From Serilophus lunatus (taxonomy: Eukaryota; Chordata; Aves; Passeriformes; Eurylaimidae): a stretch of 64,000 bases of DNA. Location of the stretch: contig VXBA01001195.1 in assembly GCA_013399895.1 (NCBI GenBank), positions 1 through 64,000 on the forward strand, written 5' to 3'. Made by a program: the position numbers and the translations under genes. Below are positions 1-13,600 of this stretch, piece after piece (position 1 is the first letter of the stretch; every line of letters starts with the position of its first letter). The notes under the pieces were generated by a model, which saw nothing but the letters and a program-made list of their open reading frames with translations, had not been told where the DNA came from and ran no database searches.

Positions 1-250
1 TGGGGGGATGGCAGTCACCTCTGTGAGGATACAGTCACCTGTGGGGGGATGGCAGTCCCCTCTACGAGGATACAGTCACCTCCGGGGGGATACAGTCACC
101 TCTAGGGGGATGGCAGTCACCGCTGGGGGGATACAGTCACCTCTGGGAGGATACAGTCACCTCTGTAAGGATACAGTCACCTCTGGGGGGATACAGTCAC
201 CTCTGGGGGGTTACAGTCACCTCTGGGGGGATACAGTCACCTCTGGGAGG
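1..250. repeat. 20-bp minisatellite, truncated by the window edge
   Basis: Twelve head-to-tail copies of a unit close to TCTGGGGGGATACAGTCACC lie at 20-bp spacing. The CAGTCACC core is nearly constant (one copy has CAGTCCCC), while the G-run varies (GGGGGG, GGGAGG, TGTAAGG, TACGAGG). The array decays after about 250 and must continue to the left of the window. Because 20 is not a multiple of 3, the 94-codon open frame across it rotates through frames and is not a gene. Confidence 0.95.
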
Positions 251-3035
251 ATGGTCTCCTGTGGGACAGGTGTTCTCCTGAGGAGTCTGTGAACATCTCT
301 AAGTGACCAAGCTTCAAAGGATGCTGATACTCCTACAGAGGTGCAAAGAGGTTTGGTAGCTTTTCTTCCAGGGTAAAGGCATTCACACCAGGAAACACTC
401 CCCTGGGAGGGGAGCACCTGGCTGGAGCAGGTGGAACAGTGAGAGGATCAGGACAAGGTTTATGCCATCCTGTAGGGTTTGCATTTTGGAGGTGTCATTG
501 CATGGGCTGGTTATATTTTAGTTAACTCTTTTTGTCTGTGCAGAGATTACATTTTATTTGCTCATAAATACGAATTGAGGTTTTGGGCCACAGCCCAGTT
601 ACATTTTGATTCACACAGAGTTTAATTTCCCCTTTTAAAAAGTGTTTAAATAAGTTGGGCCATATGGAAATAGAGTTGTTCATCAACCAAAGAAACTTGA
701 AGGAACTGGAAAAATAAGGGTACATATTTCTTGAGCCACTTCTTGACTGTTGAACCAGCAGCAGTACTCAGACTTCTGATTCAGTCATTTCCTTTGCTGG
801 GATCAAGACTTAATCCATCTATACCTGTGTTTTCACAGCTGTAAAATGGGAGCTACACCTATTGATGAGGTGCATTACATGCACTCATGTTGAGTGGAGA
901 GGTACATCTGAGAGGGATGCAGAGGCTAAAGGAATGTGCATATGAGAAACTCCTCTGTTGTGCTCCTTTGTCATGCAGTTGATCCCTTCCACGCTGCTGC
1001 TCCAACTTCTGCACAGGGAATGATATAAGCACCACATGTAGCGGTGCAGGAAGAGCTGCACAAAACCTGCCAGAATGGGCTGGAGCTCCACTGAGTGGCA
1101 GGTCCAGCCTCTTTGTGCCCTGAATCGAGAGACAAACGTGTGGGATCCCACACGTGTGATCTGGTGTGATCTAACAACCAGCTTGGGAAACTGTTCCTGC
1201 AATTAGAGGCTGGATACTCTTTAGAGGAATGAAAGGGCTCCCTGAGGTGGCAGGTCCTGCATCCCGAGCTGGTGCTCGGTTCTGGAGTCAGCCAGCAGCT
1301 GCAGGGGAGCAGTGGTGTTTCTGTAACAGCACGGAGACAAAACCATGGAGATTTGGGCCAAGCAGTGAGTTATGTAATGGCATTCCCTAAGGGGACTGGA
1401 AAGATGAGATGATTTCCCTCTGTCAAGACAAAGAGCAGCTGTGCAGTTGCTCTGCAATGTTCTCTCTAGCCCTGGGTTCCTCAGGAGCCATCCAGACAGG
1501 GAGCTGGGACCCTGTAATATCACATCCACCAGTATCACTTTATTGCCTTCCACAGCTAATTCCTTCACAAATGTTCCTTTGCCATGTCCTCATAAAGGGT
1601 CTGAGAAGTGCAATAAAGCCAGGGAAACCAGCCTGAGGCTGTGAGGGGGAAAGTTACGACCTTCCTGTGTCTCTTCCTCAGGGGTTTGAGGAGTGACAAG
1701 GTGGAGTTACAGAGCACCAGGACCAAAGTGGGGTTCTGGGTATGGGAAGTTACACGAGGTAAATCAGGGGAGGGAGAACTCTCTCAGAAGGGTTATTAAT
1801 TTGTTTCATTTGGATGAAATAAATAGAATGACTGGAAATGAAGCAGAGATTTTATGTAAAATAGTAGGTTTAATATTAGTTAAATCTGCACACTTGATCT
1901 TGGCCAAAAGGCTGAAGGAAAGGGAACAGACAGAGCTGAGTTATCCAGACTGTTATTGCCCAGAACTGCATTTTGGAAGGTGATTGGCTGGTGACAATCC
2001 AAAATTACAGAGACAGCAAGAGGTGCAAAGGCCATCAGCCAGCCTTTAATGGCTACAGGTGCTCAGGCCTGGCTTTAACCCCCAGCTCAGACACTGCCTC
2101 TGGAAGCACAGCAGTGGCACATATTTATGAAATACCAGGTTTTATCCACTTTTTTCAACTTTTCCACTCCTGTTGCCAGTTTGTTCTTCCCGAGGACAGA
2201 GTGCCTTAAGCCAGCATGTCCTCAAAGACAGAGTGCCTGAAAACCATGTTTTTTATTCATTTCAACTTTTTAGGGCAAAACTTGGTTTTCAGCCAATTAA
2301 AGCATTTAATAATTAGTAATTTAGAAGATGAGAACTCCAAGTTGATCTTGTGTTCTTTGTTCACTAATACAGAATACTGTAAGAGCAGTTAGCAAACATT
2401 TATATGTAACTGCTCTAGATTTGAATTTAGCTGTTTCAAATTAAATAGTAAAAATTGTTTTATGGAGAACTTAAAGGGCAATTATTGTTGGGAAAGTGAC
2501 CGTGTGATACTTTTTATTTGTCAGACATGGTCTTCCACGAATTTAGCCCTGCTCTGCTTGATGAAGAAGCAAAAATCCACTTCCATTAGTTGTTTAACTC
2601 TTGTTGCTCCAGACTGAGCTGAGTGAACACCACAGCCCTTGGAAATTGTCCTGGCCTTGGATTGTGAATTAAGGCCCATGGTAGAGCTTGGACTTGAGAT
2701 GTCACTAAAACACCCACCATAACTTGCATTGGATTATAGACCTGCAGTGTGATTTTAAGAGTTGAGACTGACTTTTCAGGATTATTAGTGATTAAAACCC
2801 TGTTCATTTGTTGACTTAGCAAACTGACTTGGGGCTGTAAGCTTTTATTCTTGTTTTTCTTTCCTGTCTCTACAACTGAGTTGTGCAGATGACAAATCCT
2901 GGGAATGCTGATGTGCTCAAGTTGGAATGTCTGGGACTTACATCAAGGATCAATAGGTTCCTGTAACTACAAGTAAGGACAGTAAAATGTAGAGGTCCCC
3001 AAGAGCTCAGAGAGCCCGGGGCTGTGTGGAATTGC
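251..3035. other. Non-coding stretch, no gene recognised
   Basis: Single-copy-looking DNA with no coding exon I can recognise on either strand. Roughly 2220-2480 is AT-rich. There is no CpG island. It could be intergenic, or part of a non-coding 5' intron of RIPOR3. Confidence 0.6.
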
Positions 3036-3210
3036 TCCCTGGAAAGGCTGATCAGGCCTTGGAAGGGGCTGCCCAGGGAGGTTTGGAGTCCCCATCCCTG
3101 GGGGTGTCCAGGGAAGGACTGTCCATGGCACAAGGTGGGGATCAGGCACAGGGTGAGCTCCATGGGCTGGGAGGGCTTTTCCAACCTCCCAGTTCCCTGA
3201 TTCCAGGGGG
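3036..3210 (+). mobile_element. CR1 LINE 3'-end fragment
   Basis: The run reads like the 3' end of an avian CR1 element: GGAAAGGCTGATCAGGCCTT, then GGGCTGCCCAGGGAGG, GAGTCCCCATCCCTGG, GTGTCCAGGGAAGGACTG, GACAAGGTGGGGATC-like text and the near-terminal CTTTTCCAACCTC block. The order and + orientation match the family consensus as I know it. The copy is 5'-truncated, as most CR1 copies are, and lacks a clean terminal octamer repeat. Coordinates are approximate. Confidence 0.85.
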
Positions 3211-6200
3211 GATAACTCGTCACAGGGGCAGCTGATTTAACAGACACTTGAGGTGTTTGTGCTCCTGCCACAGCTCGTGAGGTGCTACAGCAATGTTTGC
3301 AGTGCTGGGGGAGGATGGCAAGTCACCATCAGTCCTGCTGCATCTCACAGGGGGAGTGATGCTCCTGGCTAGGGATTGAACCTCGTTCCTCTCAGTTCCC
3401 ATGGCAGGAACAGCAGTAGCAGAGCACTCCTCATTTTATTGAGAAAAACCTGGCTTAGAGACCATGTGTTTGCCACGGGAGTTTTCTCTAACCCTTGCTG
3501 AAATGTTTTAAAACCTGTAATTTTAAGCTATGCACAAATATCTGTGGCTGATGTTCTGTGAGCCTGTGAAGGCTAAAGGGTGACCTGGTTACGTGTGTTC
3601 ACAGATCTCTCTCTCCTTCACATTCTTGCAGACCAGAACAACAACATAACTTTCTTCTTTCAGAATAGTTAATGTTCTGGCCCAGAATTACAGCACCAGA
3701 TGTGTTGCCACAGAAACAATTTAAAGGGAGAAGGAATTGTGAGCAAATTGTCTTTCTTGTGGAAAATGTTCCAGAGCCTCTCCTTGGTTTCCATGTTCCT
3801 GTCTATGTGTGTGCACAGCAGAAAGTAAAGGGACAATTTTGCTTTTTATTTCATACATCTGTTAGTGGTTTGAAATTCTGTATACAGGGCTGAAAATTGA
3901 AAAATATTCTATTATGGGCATGACTTACGTACCTCAGAGACATTTTTTATTAAATCCTGACTCATTTCTAGAAACCTTTTCCTTGAAAAATGTGCAGTGT
4001 GCTAGCTGATTTACTTACCTCCACTTGCAACATGCTTTGGAAAATATTTCCAGTAATAGTTGTTTCTGTGAAAGTAGGGAAACATTTGACTTTATAAAGT
4101 TATCCCAGATTTTGATGCTGAGAATTAGTATCACATTTTACTTACTACAATTGACATGCTGATGAAAAGAGGGAATGTTTACAAGAAATATTTTGATTTA
4201 ATCTTGCCTAGGAAGCCTTAAAGTAGCCAAAGCCTCTGACTTCAGCTGGCATTTTTCTTTCTCAAAATAGTGGATACTCTATTCAACATATTCTTTTGTC
4301 TGAACAAAATGCAACATGAATTACCCTAATGTGTCCTTTTCACTTTTTTGACCACAGAACAGCATCTCCATCCTACAGTTTTGCATTTTGTTTGGGGACA
4401 ATAATGAGAAAAACATCCAGAAAGGCCCCAGCCCTGGGAAAACTTAAAAAAGGCCAAGATCCCCACACAAAGAGACTTGTTTCCCCAGTTGTTTGTCATT
4501 CATGCATTTGGGAGGTCTTTCTCCCTGCAAATTTTGACACACTGCTGGCAGTGGAGTGGAAGGAGACAGAATTGATTCCTCTTCTCTAAAGGCAGGGGAG
4601 GTTGGTGTCTGTGGAGTGCTGGGGAAGTGTTGCCCTGTGCCTCTGGTGCTGGGCTGCCCTGAGCTTTGGGAGGGCCACGGGCACACTCTGCTGTCCTGAG
4701 AAACCTCTTCTTATTTGTTTGCTTAGGGTTTCCTGCTGTGAGATTTAGGGTTGTTAAATCCTTTCTCATACAGCCAGACTTTCAAATGCCCCTCAGCTTG
4801 GAAATATGCAATTTATTCCCATTGTTACTCATTTTGACACAAACCTGGGATCTTCACTTTTCCATTGATGCAAATGGTTTATAACAGAAATACCAGAGTA
4901 TCTCCAGGTATCCCAGAATTAGGAGGAGTTACTTTTGCTTATGGGCTCAGCTGTCCCTTGTTTGAGGAGCCCTCCCAGAGCAGGGGTTGCTCTGGAGGTG
5001 CTGGCAGGTTCCCAGGCCTGTGCAGCACCAGACAAGATCTGCCAGGCCGATAAGAACCTCGTTTCTCTCTCACATTCCTGATTCAGGCAGAACTCCAAGC
5101 CTGGGTGTGGAAGGAATGCAGAGCTGGGCCTACAGCTTGTGTCTGCACAGGTTAGAAAGGAGCTCCCAGTGGGAAGTGTGGATGTGAATGTGCATCCATG
5201 TTTTGCTCCAAGACCGCAGGTATTTGCATCCAGGGTTGTGCTTTGGGTGCTCTTTGGGGCGTCCTTACATTTACAGGCTGATCCAAATGTCCCCTTAATT
5301 AGTTCACATCTCTTCTGTTTGATCCCATGAGAAGGTAGGCTGGTCTTTCCTTAGGCAGTAGAGCTTTCCCAGACAGACATTGTAAACTAGAAATATAGGT
5401 ACTTGTAATTTTCTTAAAAACCTCCTTTGGGGCTGAAATGTCTTGTGCTTGGTTTCAATCCAGTATTGAATAAGACTGGAAAGTCTGAATAATGTCAGTT
5501 CAACTGTACTTGAGTTATTCAAATGCATTTGAAAACTATGTTCTTTCCACTTACACTTTTCCATAATTCTCTGCACTTACATAACCAGGGTTTTATTATT
5601 TAAATTGACACAGGCTTGAAGGGGGAAATAGCATTCTCCAGTGTTGGGCCTAAACAGATAAACAGAGAGGCAATTCAAAGGCCTCAGTGTGCTTTAAAAT
5701 CTGGATGTTTACTGCTTTAGTGTTGGCATGAATAGGTTTATATTTCTACTAGTGCAGAAGAAACAGCATCAACAACCTTCAGTCCACCCGGCGCTGAATT
5801 CCTGCGATGTCTCCATTACGTAATTGAAATTTTATAAAGAGGATTTAGGAGATTTCTCCAGATTACAAGGAAGGATTTTGTTTGATGAGATCTGTAAAGC
5901 TAAAATAGTAGGCCAGGTTTTTCCAAAAGAATTGAGATATTCCAGAGAATATTCCAAAAGCACATGCAGCTGTTTGAGCCCTCGTTACAATCCAGTGTGT
6001 GGATGTGGCTGAGACTCGATCTGTCCGGAAAGTTCAGAGGTTTTTCTAAGGTTTAGAAGGTAACTCATTTGTAGCAAGTTACTTGCCTGGTTTTTACAAT
6101 GGAAGACAAAACCCAGCTGTGAAATGGATAATTCCTGTCTGAAATGCCCTGGTGTGAGTCCCTCAGGGCTGTTGTACATCTCTGTGTGCCTTTAGAGTGC

Positions 6201-7570
6201 TTTGGGAGCAGCAGCATGTGGCCAGACTTGATGGAGATCTGTCACTAGGCCTTTGTTACTCATTGTCTGAAGTGGAACCCACAGAGGGATCTGGGAGGTA
6301 ATGCCACCTTTGAAGAGTCTGGCATGTACAGAGCTGCCAGGAAATACTCCTTCAATTAACCACAAGTGCCATGAGACAATAGAGCTGTCCTCTGTGTAAC
6401 TCTGCTGAACTCACTGGAGCTTGTTCCTAATTCCACTGAGGTCCAGTTGTACCTCTCCCTTTTTCTGAAGGGTTCACATGCCGATGTGTTGTGCAACCAA
6501 CACAATTTGTTAACAAATAAAGAATTTAAATAACCTTAGAAAATCATAGGCATCACTGCTGCCTGCAAACAAACAGCAGAAGTACAAGACATTTAAACAG
6601 CAGTGCGAAGTATCTCACAATTGCTTGAGCTTGTGTTCTTCAAGAACAAACCCACAACTGTAAGGAGCTGGTGCTCTGCAGGAGGTTTTGGGTGAGAACA
6701 TACACTGCATCTTCTGGGGAGCCCTCCAGTCCAGACATAATTTCTGTGTCTGCTTTCTCCAGAGCTGTAATAACACATGATGAATCTTTCCCCATATGTG
6801 TATGAGTTTGACTGCTTTTAGTTTCATTTAAAGCAGTGAGTATACTTTAACCCGTAACTGTGAAATTATCTTCACAATCCAGTAAAATATCTCTCCCAAG
6901 TAAACCAAGTCATATGGAGCAAAGCACCATTTTTCTGCTAGAACACTGAATGCCCTGACTGCCATTGCTGCTGTCACTGTGTCAGAACCTGGGTTTAATT
7001 CTGGATCTGAAGCAGCATATTGTGGGACTCACTTGTCAACATGTTTTGTCTCTGAATGGCCATTTCTGAATGTTGAAGGTCACTCTGGAGTGACTTTCTG
7101 CCAGGAAGTTCTCTGGCCTGTTCATTCTCAATGCAGTTCTGTGCAGGGTCACAAATGTGAGTTCATAAGATCAATGGTCCATGTGCTGGTGGTTGGAGGG
7201 TCGGATTGCAAGTGTGGGAAAAGTGCCAGGGGACAGAGAAGATCCCTGCGACATCCTGTTCCACCTCCTGCCAGCAGCCAGCCCTGGTTCCCCACTACTG
7301 GGCAGGGTGGCTGCTGTGCTCACAGCACCTTCCAGCATGGCACAGACTGCTGCCAGCAGCTCAGGCTTATCTGGCAGGGTGCTGAGGGTTAGATCTTTCA
7401 CAAGCTGGGCCTGTCTGATGCCAAAAAGGCAGATCAGTACACATGGAGTGCCTTTGGTGTCGCTGAGGTCGTCACAATAATGAGATACTTCATGCGTTGT
7501 CTGCCTGGTGTCCTGAATTTCATGTTCTTTGCTGATGTTCTCATCCATTACAAGGACTCCTTGTATGATC
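3211..7570. other. Non-coding stretch, no gene recognised
   Basis: No recognisable exon, RNA gene or mobile element. Short open frames are present but none resembles a known protein. A 133-codon minus-strand frame at 7171-7572 is discussed among the findings. Confidence 0.55.
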
Positions 7571-7640
7571 ACTCAAGCAGGATTTGCTCTTGATGATCCT
7601 TGAGGGTCCTTTCCAGCTCAGGATGTTCTCTGGCTCTCTG
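7571..7640 (+). mobile_element. Probable CR1 3'-terminal remnant
   Basis: TGATGATCCTTGAGGGTCC followed by TTTCCAGCTCAGGATGTTCT resembles the last part of CR1-type elements, where a GATGATCCTTGTGGGTCCCTTCCAACTCAG block precedes a short ATTCT-type terminal repeat. Only this short piece is recognisable and it has diverged. An unrelated chance match cannot be excluded. Confidence 0.55.
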
Positions 7641-10600
7641 ACTAATCAGTAGGTGTGTGACTATGGCTGATGCCTTTGCCCATCCATTCCTGTGTTCCAT
7701 CTCTGCAGCAGTGCAGAGCTGCCAGTCCCCTCCACACCACACTCTGCAGGTGTGATGTTTGTCCTCCTGTCAGGGCAGTGGGAGCTGATGCCCTGAGGAT
7801 CAGGATGGTCAGGGAACTGCTTCATACCTCGAGTCTTTTGCTCTTTGGTCCTGGGTGAGTCTGCACACCTTGAGCCAGGGTGTGCTTTAGGCTTCCAATT
7901 CACTCCTTCTATGTTGGAAGGGAACTAAGAGAACGTTATTCTGGGGGCCCAGTTTTGTCCAGAGGCACAACCCTACTCTGCCAGAGTTATATTTGGGTCA
8001 TAGGTAAGTTCTAGAGTTTGGGTAATAGAGACTAAGTCGATTTACATCACAAAAATAAGTCCTTTTACGAGGCATGGAGGACTTGCCCACAGGTTTTTTG
8101 AGAAACTGGGAATTGTAGTTGCTCTACACTTACCATGCAGCCACACTAACCTTTGTTCTGTGCTGCTGAAGTGTAGTCCTGCTGTAAGATTGTCTCAGCT
8201 GAGGGTTTTTTAATGATGTGGACAGATGACATTAAAAGCTTCTGCAGCTATGTTGGCATAGCAGTGTTCACACAACTTACTCTTTCCCCTGATGCTTTAC
8301 AGCAGCACATCTGCACTGGAAAGGCCCTGGAGTGTCTGAGACAGCACCAGACCCTGTGTGCAGCTCTCTCCATGGCAGATTCCTGCCCTCAGCTGAGCTG
8401 CATTAACCAAAGGTGCATGTGTAGAAATCCTTACAGTCCCCTATAGGTACAGTGCCCAGCAACCCTGTGCCTGTGTTAGTGGTGCTTGTTCTAGGCCTGA
8501 GGGACAGTTCTAACCATGCTGACAGAAAGCACAGTCTTGCCAGGTTCCTACATTCATTCTGGGGGGAGTTCAGCAGTAAATAACAGCAATATTTGGATGG
8601 CAGTGGGGTGCTGGGGGTACAGACACACACATGGTGTTCACATGGAAGGAGAGGTACATTATCTGCAGACATTATTAGTAGCAGACATTATCTGCTAATA
8701 CCTTCCAAACTGTCCTAGATGTTTTCAAACAGCAAAGCTTTCTTGTGTAGTTGCATAGGTCTGTGTTGCAAAGTTTCTGGCATGGCTGTGAGTGCTAAGA
8801 GGAATGTGAAATAATGAAACCCATAAAGATACAGCTATGCTGGCTTAACACTCCTATAAAAGTACTCCTTTTGCCAGGATTGTCTGTGTTTTTGGGGGAG
8901 AGAGGTAGAAACACACTGGCAGAGATCTCAGTTATTTCTTCTCTTGGAGTTTTGTTTGGTAGTTCCACATAGATGCTGAGTAAACCAGTCCAAGGTCTAA
9001 GAAAAACTCTTTGTGATGCTGAAAAATAGGAAACACTAAGCAGATGTGTTAGTTGCAGTAAAAGCTTTGAGTCCTCAGGGAGCAAACAATTGGGTTTACG
9101 GTCTTTGAAGAAGTCTGAGACAGAGAGCTGATTGATTTTTTTGTGCACAAAGCTGAAATGCATTTTCATGAGTGACTCTTGGCGTGTTTGTTGATGATAT
9201 TCACAACATTTCAAGGGACCTTAAAATTGCATTAGCTTTTGGCCTAAATGTTGAAGTGGTTTGATCTCGACTGATCCTGCTGAGCAGCTCCTGCTTAGCA
9301 CTTCCAGTTGTGTGCACGAGTAGCTGGGTGCTGGAGGGGGGGCCTGGCATTTCCAGGAATCTCTTATCTCTGCCAGAAGTCTTGGTACTGTCAGTTATTG
9401 ATAAGTGGGAAAGAAAACATGTGGCTGATTAGACAGTGCCCCTGCAATGGCTGAGCACCAGTCTGATTTCACTGCACACAGTGGTGCTCCAGGGAAAAGT
9501 TCTTCTACCACTAATTCATTTTTTAAATTATTTTTACTGTATGATTCTGGTTCTAACTTTCCTGCTTCTTGCTCCCTTCTAATGTAAGGGTGTTTTTCTC
9601 TTGTTTACAGATTTCAGTCACATTAGAGGCATCATTCCCTGGTCTTGATAGAAATACTTCTGAAATAAGTGTGGCAACTATTTAACCTTTCATGAATTTG
9701 AAAAGGGAATTTTCACATGACAAAGCAGATTCTTTCTATTTGCTGACTGTGAAATATTTGCTTTAAATAGCAATAACAAAAACACAGGGCTGAAAAAAAG
9801 GAAGTTTGCAAAGGCCAAGGCAGATGTGCAGTCAGTGACTCTGATGGAAGGCAGCACCACTCTCCTTTGTCAGGACTGGCTTTGTGAGCTGTCCCTACCC
9901 AACTGGCAAGAAAATAACTGCTTTAGAAAACCACTTGAAACAATAGTCTTTGCTAAGATGCCTTTTTTAGGCTGGAATAGATTTAAGGGGCACTCCATGA
10001 AGTTTTGAGCACTGTAGGTTGGGTGGTGTTTCCTGGGCAAAGGGTGGCCAGGGCTCAGCACACAAGTTTGACTCCTCTGGTTTTAGAATCTTCCAGAGAG
10101 TGTTGCTGTCATTCTGTTTAGGCTTGAAACAATCCAAAGTTGTCTCATAGGCAGGCCCAGACTGACAAAACTTGACTATCTGGGTTAAAAGTAAATGTGG
10201 TCCAGTTCAAGAGTGCATTTTGCTTAACTGCTCACTTCATTTGTATCCTCATACCCACTACAGTGTCAGCTGTTTCCAAAGCCATCTCCTTTTGAATGTT
10301 TAATATTTAAGAACCAATTAGTTCTGTTTTGTTTTCTTTGGATAGTTTGCAATTAAACATTCTTTCAAGTGGGCTTTATTTAGCTAATTCCATCACAAAA
10401 AAAAAAGCTCTAAGGGAATGAGGAGAAGTTCAAGCTAGCCAATGTTTATTTTTATTATTAATAATTTATATTATGGTAGTCCCCAGAGGAACTAGGGCCC
10501 CACTAAACCCAGTTTCCTCTGCACAAAATGATGGTGTCACACAAGACTTTACACAGAAGATCCTTTCTTGCTGCTGTGGCTCAGTGCAAGGGACCCTCTC

Positions 10601-13600
10601 TGTGCTGCAAGGAACCTTCTGATGAAAAGCACAGAAAGACAAATCAAGAAATGTTTCTTTTTAAGATTCTTCATCTAGGAACCAGAGGGAGAATCTGATG
10701 CATCTTTTCTCTAGAAAGCTACACGAATGCATTTTTCCAGTTTTGAGTGCCAAATCATGACCTCAGAGGTCTTGTTCATCATCTCTGAAGCTGTAGCAAT
10801 GCTCCCAGTGACTCTGATGGGAGCGAGATTGGGCAGAGAAGAGATGGTCCTAAAAACCATATCTACTTCTGAACTAGCAGCAGGAGACACTTCATATTTT
10901 AAAAACACCAATGGGCAAAAAATATTCAGTCAGATTTTGATTAGAAGTGATGGTTTTCACCTCATCTTCATCCTCAGTAATTGGTCTACTTCACGTTTTA
11001 CAGAAGTCTTGAAAGAAGTAGAGTCCTTTCAGCCCTGCCAAATGCAAAGGTGAGACAGATCCTGGCTTCTGTCCACAGGCTGGTTTGAACAGAGAGCAGC
11101 TCAGCTCAGCCAAGGCCCTGCTGCTCCCAGTGGGATCCCTGGGGGAGTGAAGGGGTACAAGTGATGTTGGGATGAACAGGGCTGGGGGTGGAGCAGTACA
11201 AACTCCTCATCCATTTAATTATCATCCTCCTCCCTGCCTCTGTGTGGGAGCCTCAGTCTTTGCAGTACTCTTTCCATAATGCCAAAGTCAAAATCTAGAC
11301 AGAAGTTTTCCTGACCGTATTCCTGTCCTCATTAGTTCAGTTTAAAGGGGGTGAGACATCTGGTTCCAAGTACAGCTGTGTGGTGAGAATGTAGGGCTTT
11401 TTCTTTCCATAGAAAACCCACTAAATCTGGCCATTTAAGACACAGATTTTATAGGAGCTGAAGTTGGGCTGTGCAAAGTTCACCTCATTAAAAACAAGCC
11501 CAAACCAAATAAAAGCAGAGAATAACAGCATAAAAAAATGTGGGTCCTGGATGTCAGAATGTGTATTAGGAGCTCGTAAGAAGGGAAACTACAGATGTAT
11601 CCACATAAATTGAAAATTCTTGTTCTTTTCCACAAGTAAATTTACATGCTTGTGGAGCGTCTACAGAAAGGGAGCATTAGTGCAGAACACAGTGTTAGGA
11701 TTGCTGTGACAGCTACCCTGATTTGTTAGAAAATATAATGACTTCAAGCCTGTGTTAGAAGACCCCGATTAAATTCAGCCTGGATAAAATGTTCCAACAC
11801 ACCAAGTAATTTTTTGACTCTTAGGTTGTTAGCTGGCCAATGAGAGACATCCTAAATTGTCTTGATTTTGATATCTCCTCCTAAATAATGCACCCTTTTT
11901 CATTCTCTTAAGATAAGTACTGAGATTCACTAACCAGGACTGGAAATACTGACTTTGAAAAGAACAATTAACTCTATGTCTACCCAGCATCAAAGAAAAC
12001 ATTTGGCTTTAAAGCATAAACTTTTTCTCTCATCTATTTCCCTCTCCTATGACATTTTGTATATATTTTCTCTTTTTTCCAGTGTTCTTTGGGATACTGA
12101 TCCTAACTTACCAATTTTGTTATTTCTGTGGCACAAGATGGTCTCCACAAGAATAAACCATGGTTGCCATAGGAAATGGACTTGATGGTTTAATTCTTAA
12201 TAAAGGGACAATTTTCCTGGTCAGACAGGGAAATGGCAGAGTTTGTCCCACTTCAGAAGCAGCAGGTTTTTTAAGATAGCAAATTACATCCCATATACAT
12301 CATCAGATTTCCCTTTTACTGGAAGTTTGTCATCTGATTTGCTTAATATGTTCTTCTCAGTGTAATAATGCAAACATTTATCTATCCCTCATGGTGGTTT
12401 CTGTTTTGAAGCTTAGCCTTGGGACTTTCCACAACCCTAAGGCTGAGATAAAGGACCTGCCTTATTTCATGATTAACCTGGCAATGGGCTCCTGCATTGG
12501 AAGGATGGATGGAGACATGCTCCCACCTGATGAGTCTGTTTGTGACAGGCATAGATGGGGGAGACAAGAAGAATGAGGTCTGTATTACAGGAGACCAATC
12601 CTTGGGCTTCATAATTAAGAAGGAACCTCTCAAGGCCAGAATTGGTGGGATTCAGCGCCTTGCTGCTGGGCAATTTTTCCTGTGTCGGAAATGGAAGAGC
12701 CTGTTCATCACTTGCAAACTGCTCTCCCTCCCTGCCATCTGCTTCTCCTCATTGGAATTTGGGTTTCATTCCAGTGCAGCCAAGTGCAGACTCCAGTTCT
12801 GCCAAGGCTGGAAGAGCTGTGAGCCAGGCCAGCGTGGAGCCTGCCACGTTCCTCAGTCCCTGATTCAGGCTTGCAAGTTTGTCATCAACTTGGGAATTGA
12901 AACCAGAGGAGCCAGCAGCAAGGCCTGTGCCCGTAAATCAGGATCGATCAGGGGTGGACTGTCCTGTGCCTTCCCCAGGAGGGAAGCCAGGCTCCTTGCA
13001 GGAGCCTCCCAGCACCTGGAAGGGCTGTGACACAGGTACACATGGGGAAGGAACCAGAGCTTGGTTAGACACAATCACTGCTGCTTTTCTTATTAGAACA
13101 CTGCCAAAATGCCACAGAGGCATTTCCAGCCAACTGGGACTCTGATAACAGGTTTCCATGAGGGAAAGGAGCACAATCCATGGGACTGCTCTATGCTCAG
13201 GCCCCCTCTGTGCCCTGGGTGGCAGCTGCTGCTGCTGCTGGCGGGAGGCACAAAGTGGAACAAGACATCAGGCCTTGAAAAATATCTTCCAGGTCGTTCA
13301 CTGAGTCAACTTCTGCTGCTGGATCCTCCTGGGAATCTGGAATAAATGGCAGATGAATCTCCTCTGTCACTAAGGATAGAATTGGAGCTGTGTGCTACCA
13401 TGGAAAGGGGGTAGGAATGCAGGAACATTTGCAATCTCAGGCTTGAAAAGCAGCTCACCTTGGGCTTGGAAGTTGAGTGTTCAAAGAACCCCTGTAGCAA
13501 TGGGTCCATCAGAGACACGACCTCCAGCACAGGACAAGCTGTCTGAGAGCAGCTGATGGTGTTTGAATGTATTGCTGCCTAGGAAAGCTGAACTCCAGGA

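Noticed and set aside
8..292. 94-codon + strand frame at the left edge
   Set aside because: It is a translation of the 20-bp minisatellite; the repeat rotates through frames and no protein is implied.
8795..9214. 139-codon minus-strand frame
   Set aside because: No recognised family or splice context; the length is not exceptional for a 64-kb window scanned in six frames.
12497..13030. 177-codon + strand frame, the longest in the upstream region
   Set aside because: No recognisable domain, a composition like translated intron, and overlapping frames of similar length on both strands.
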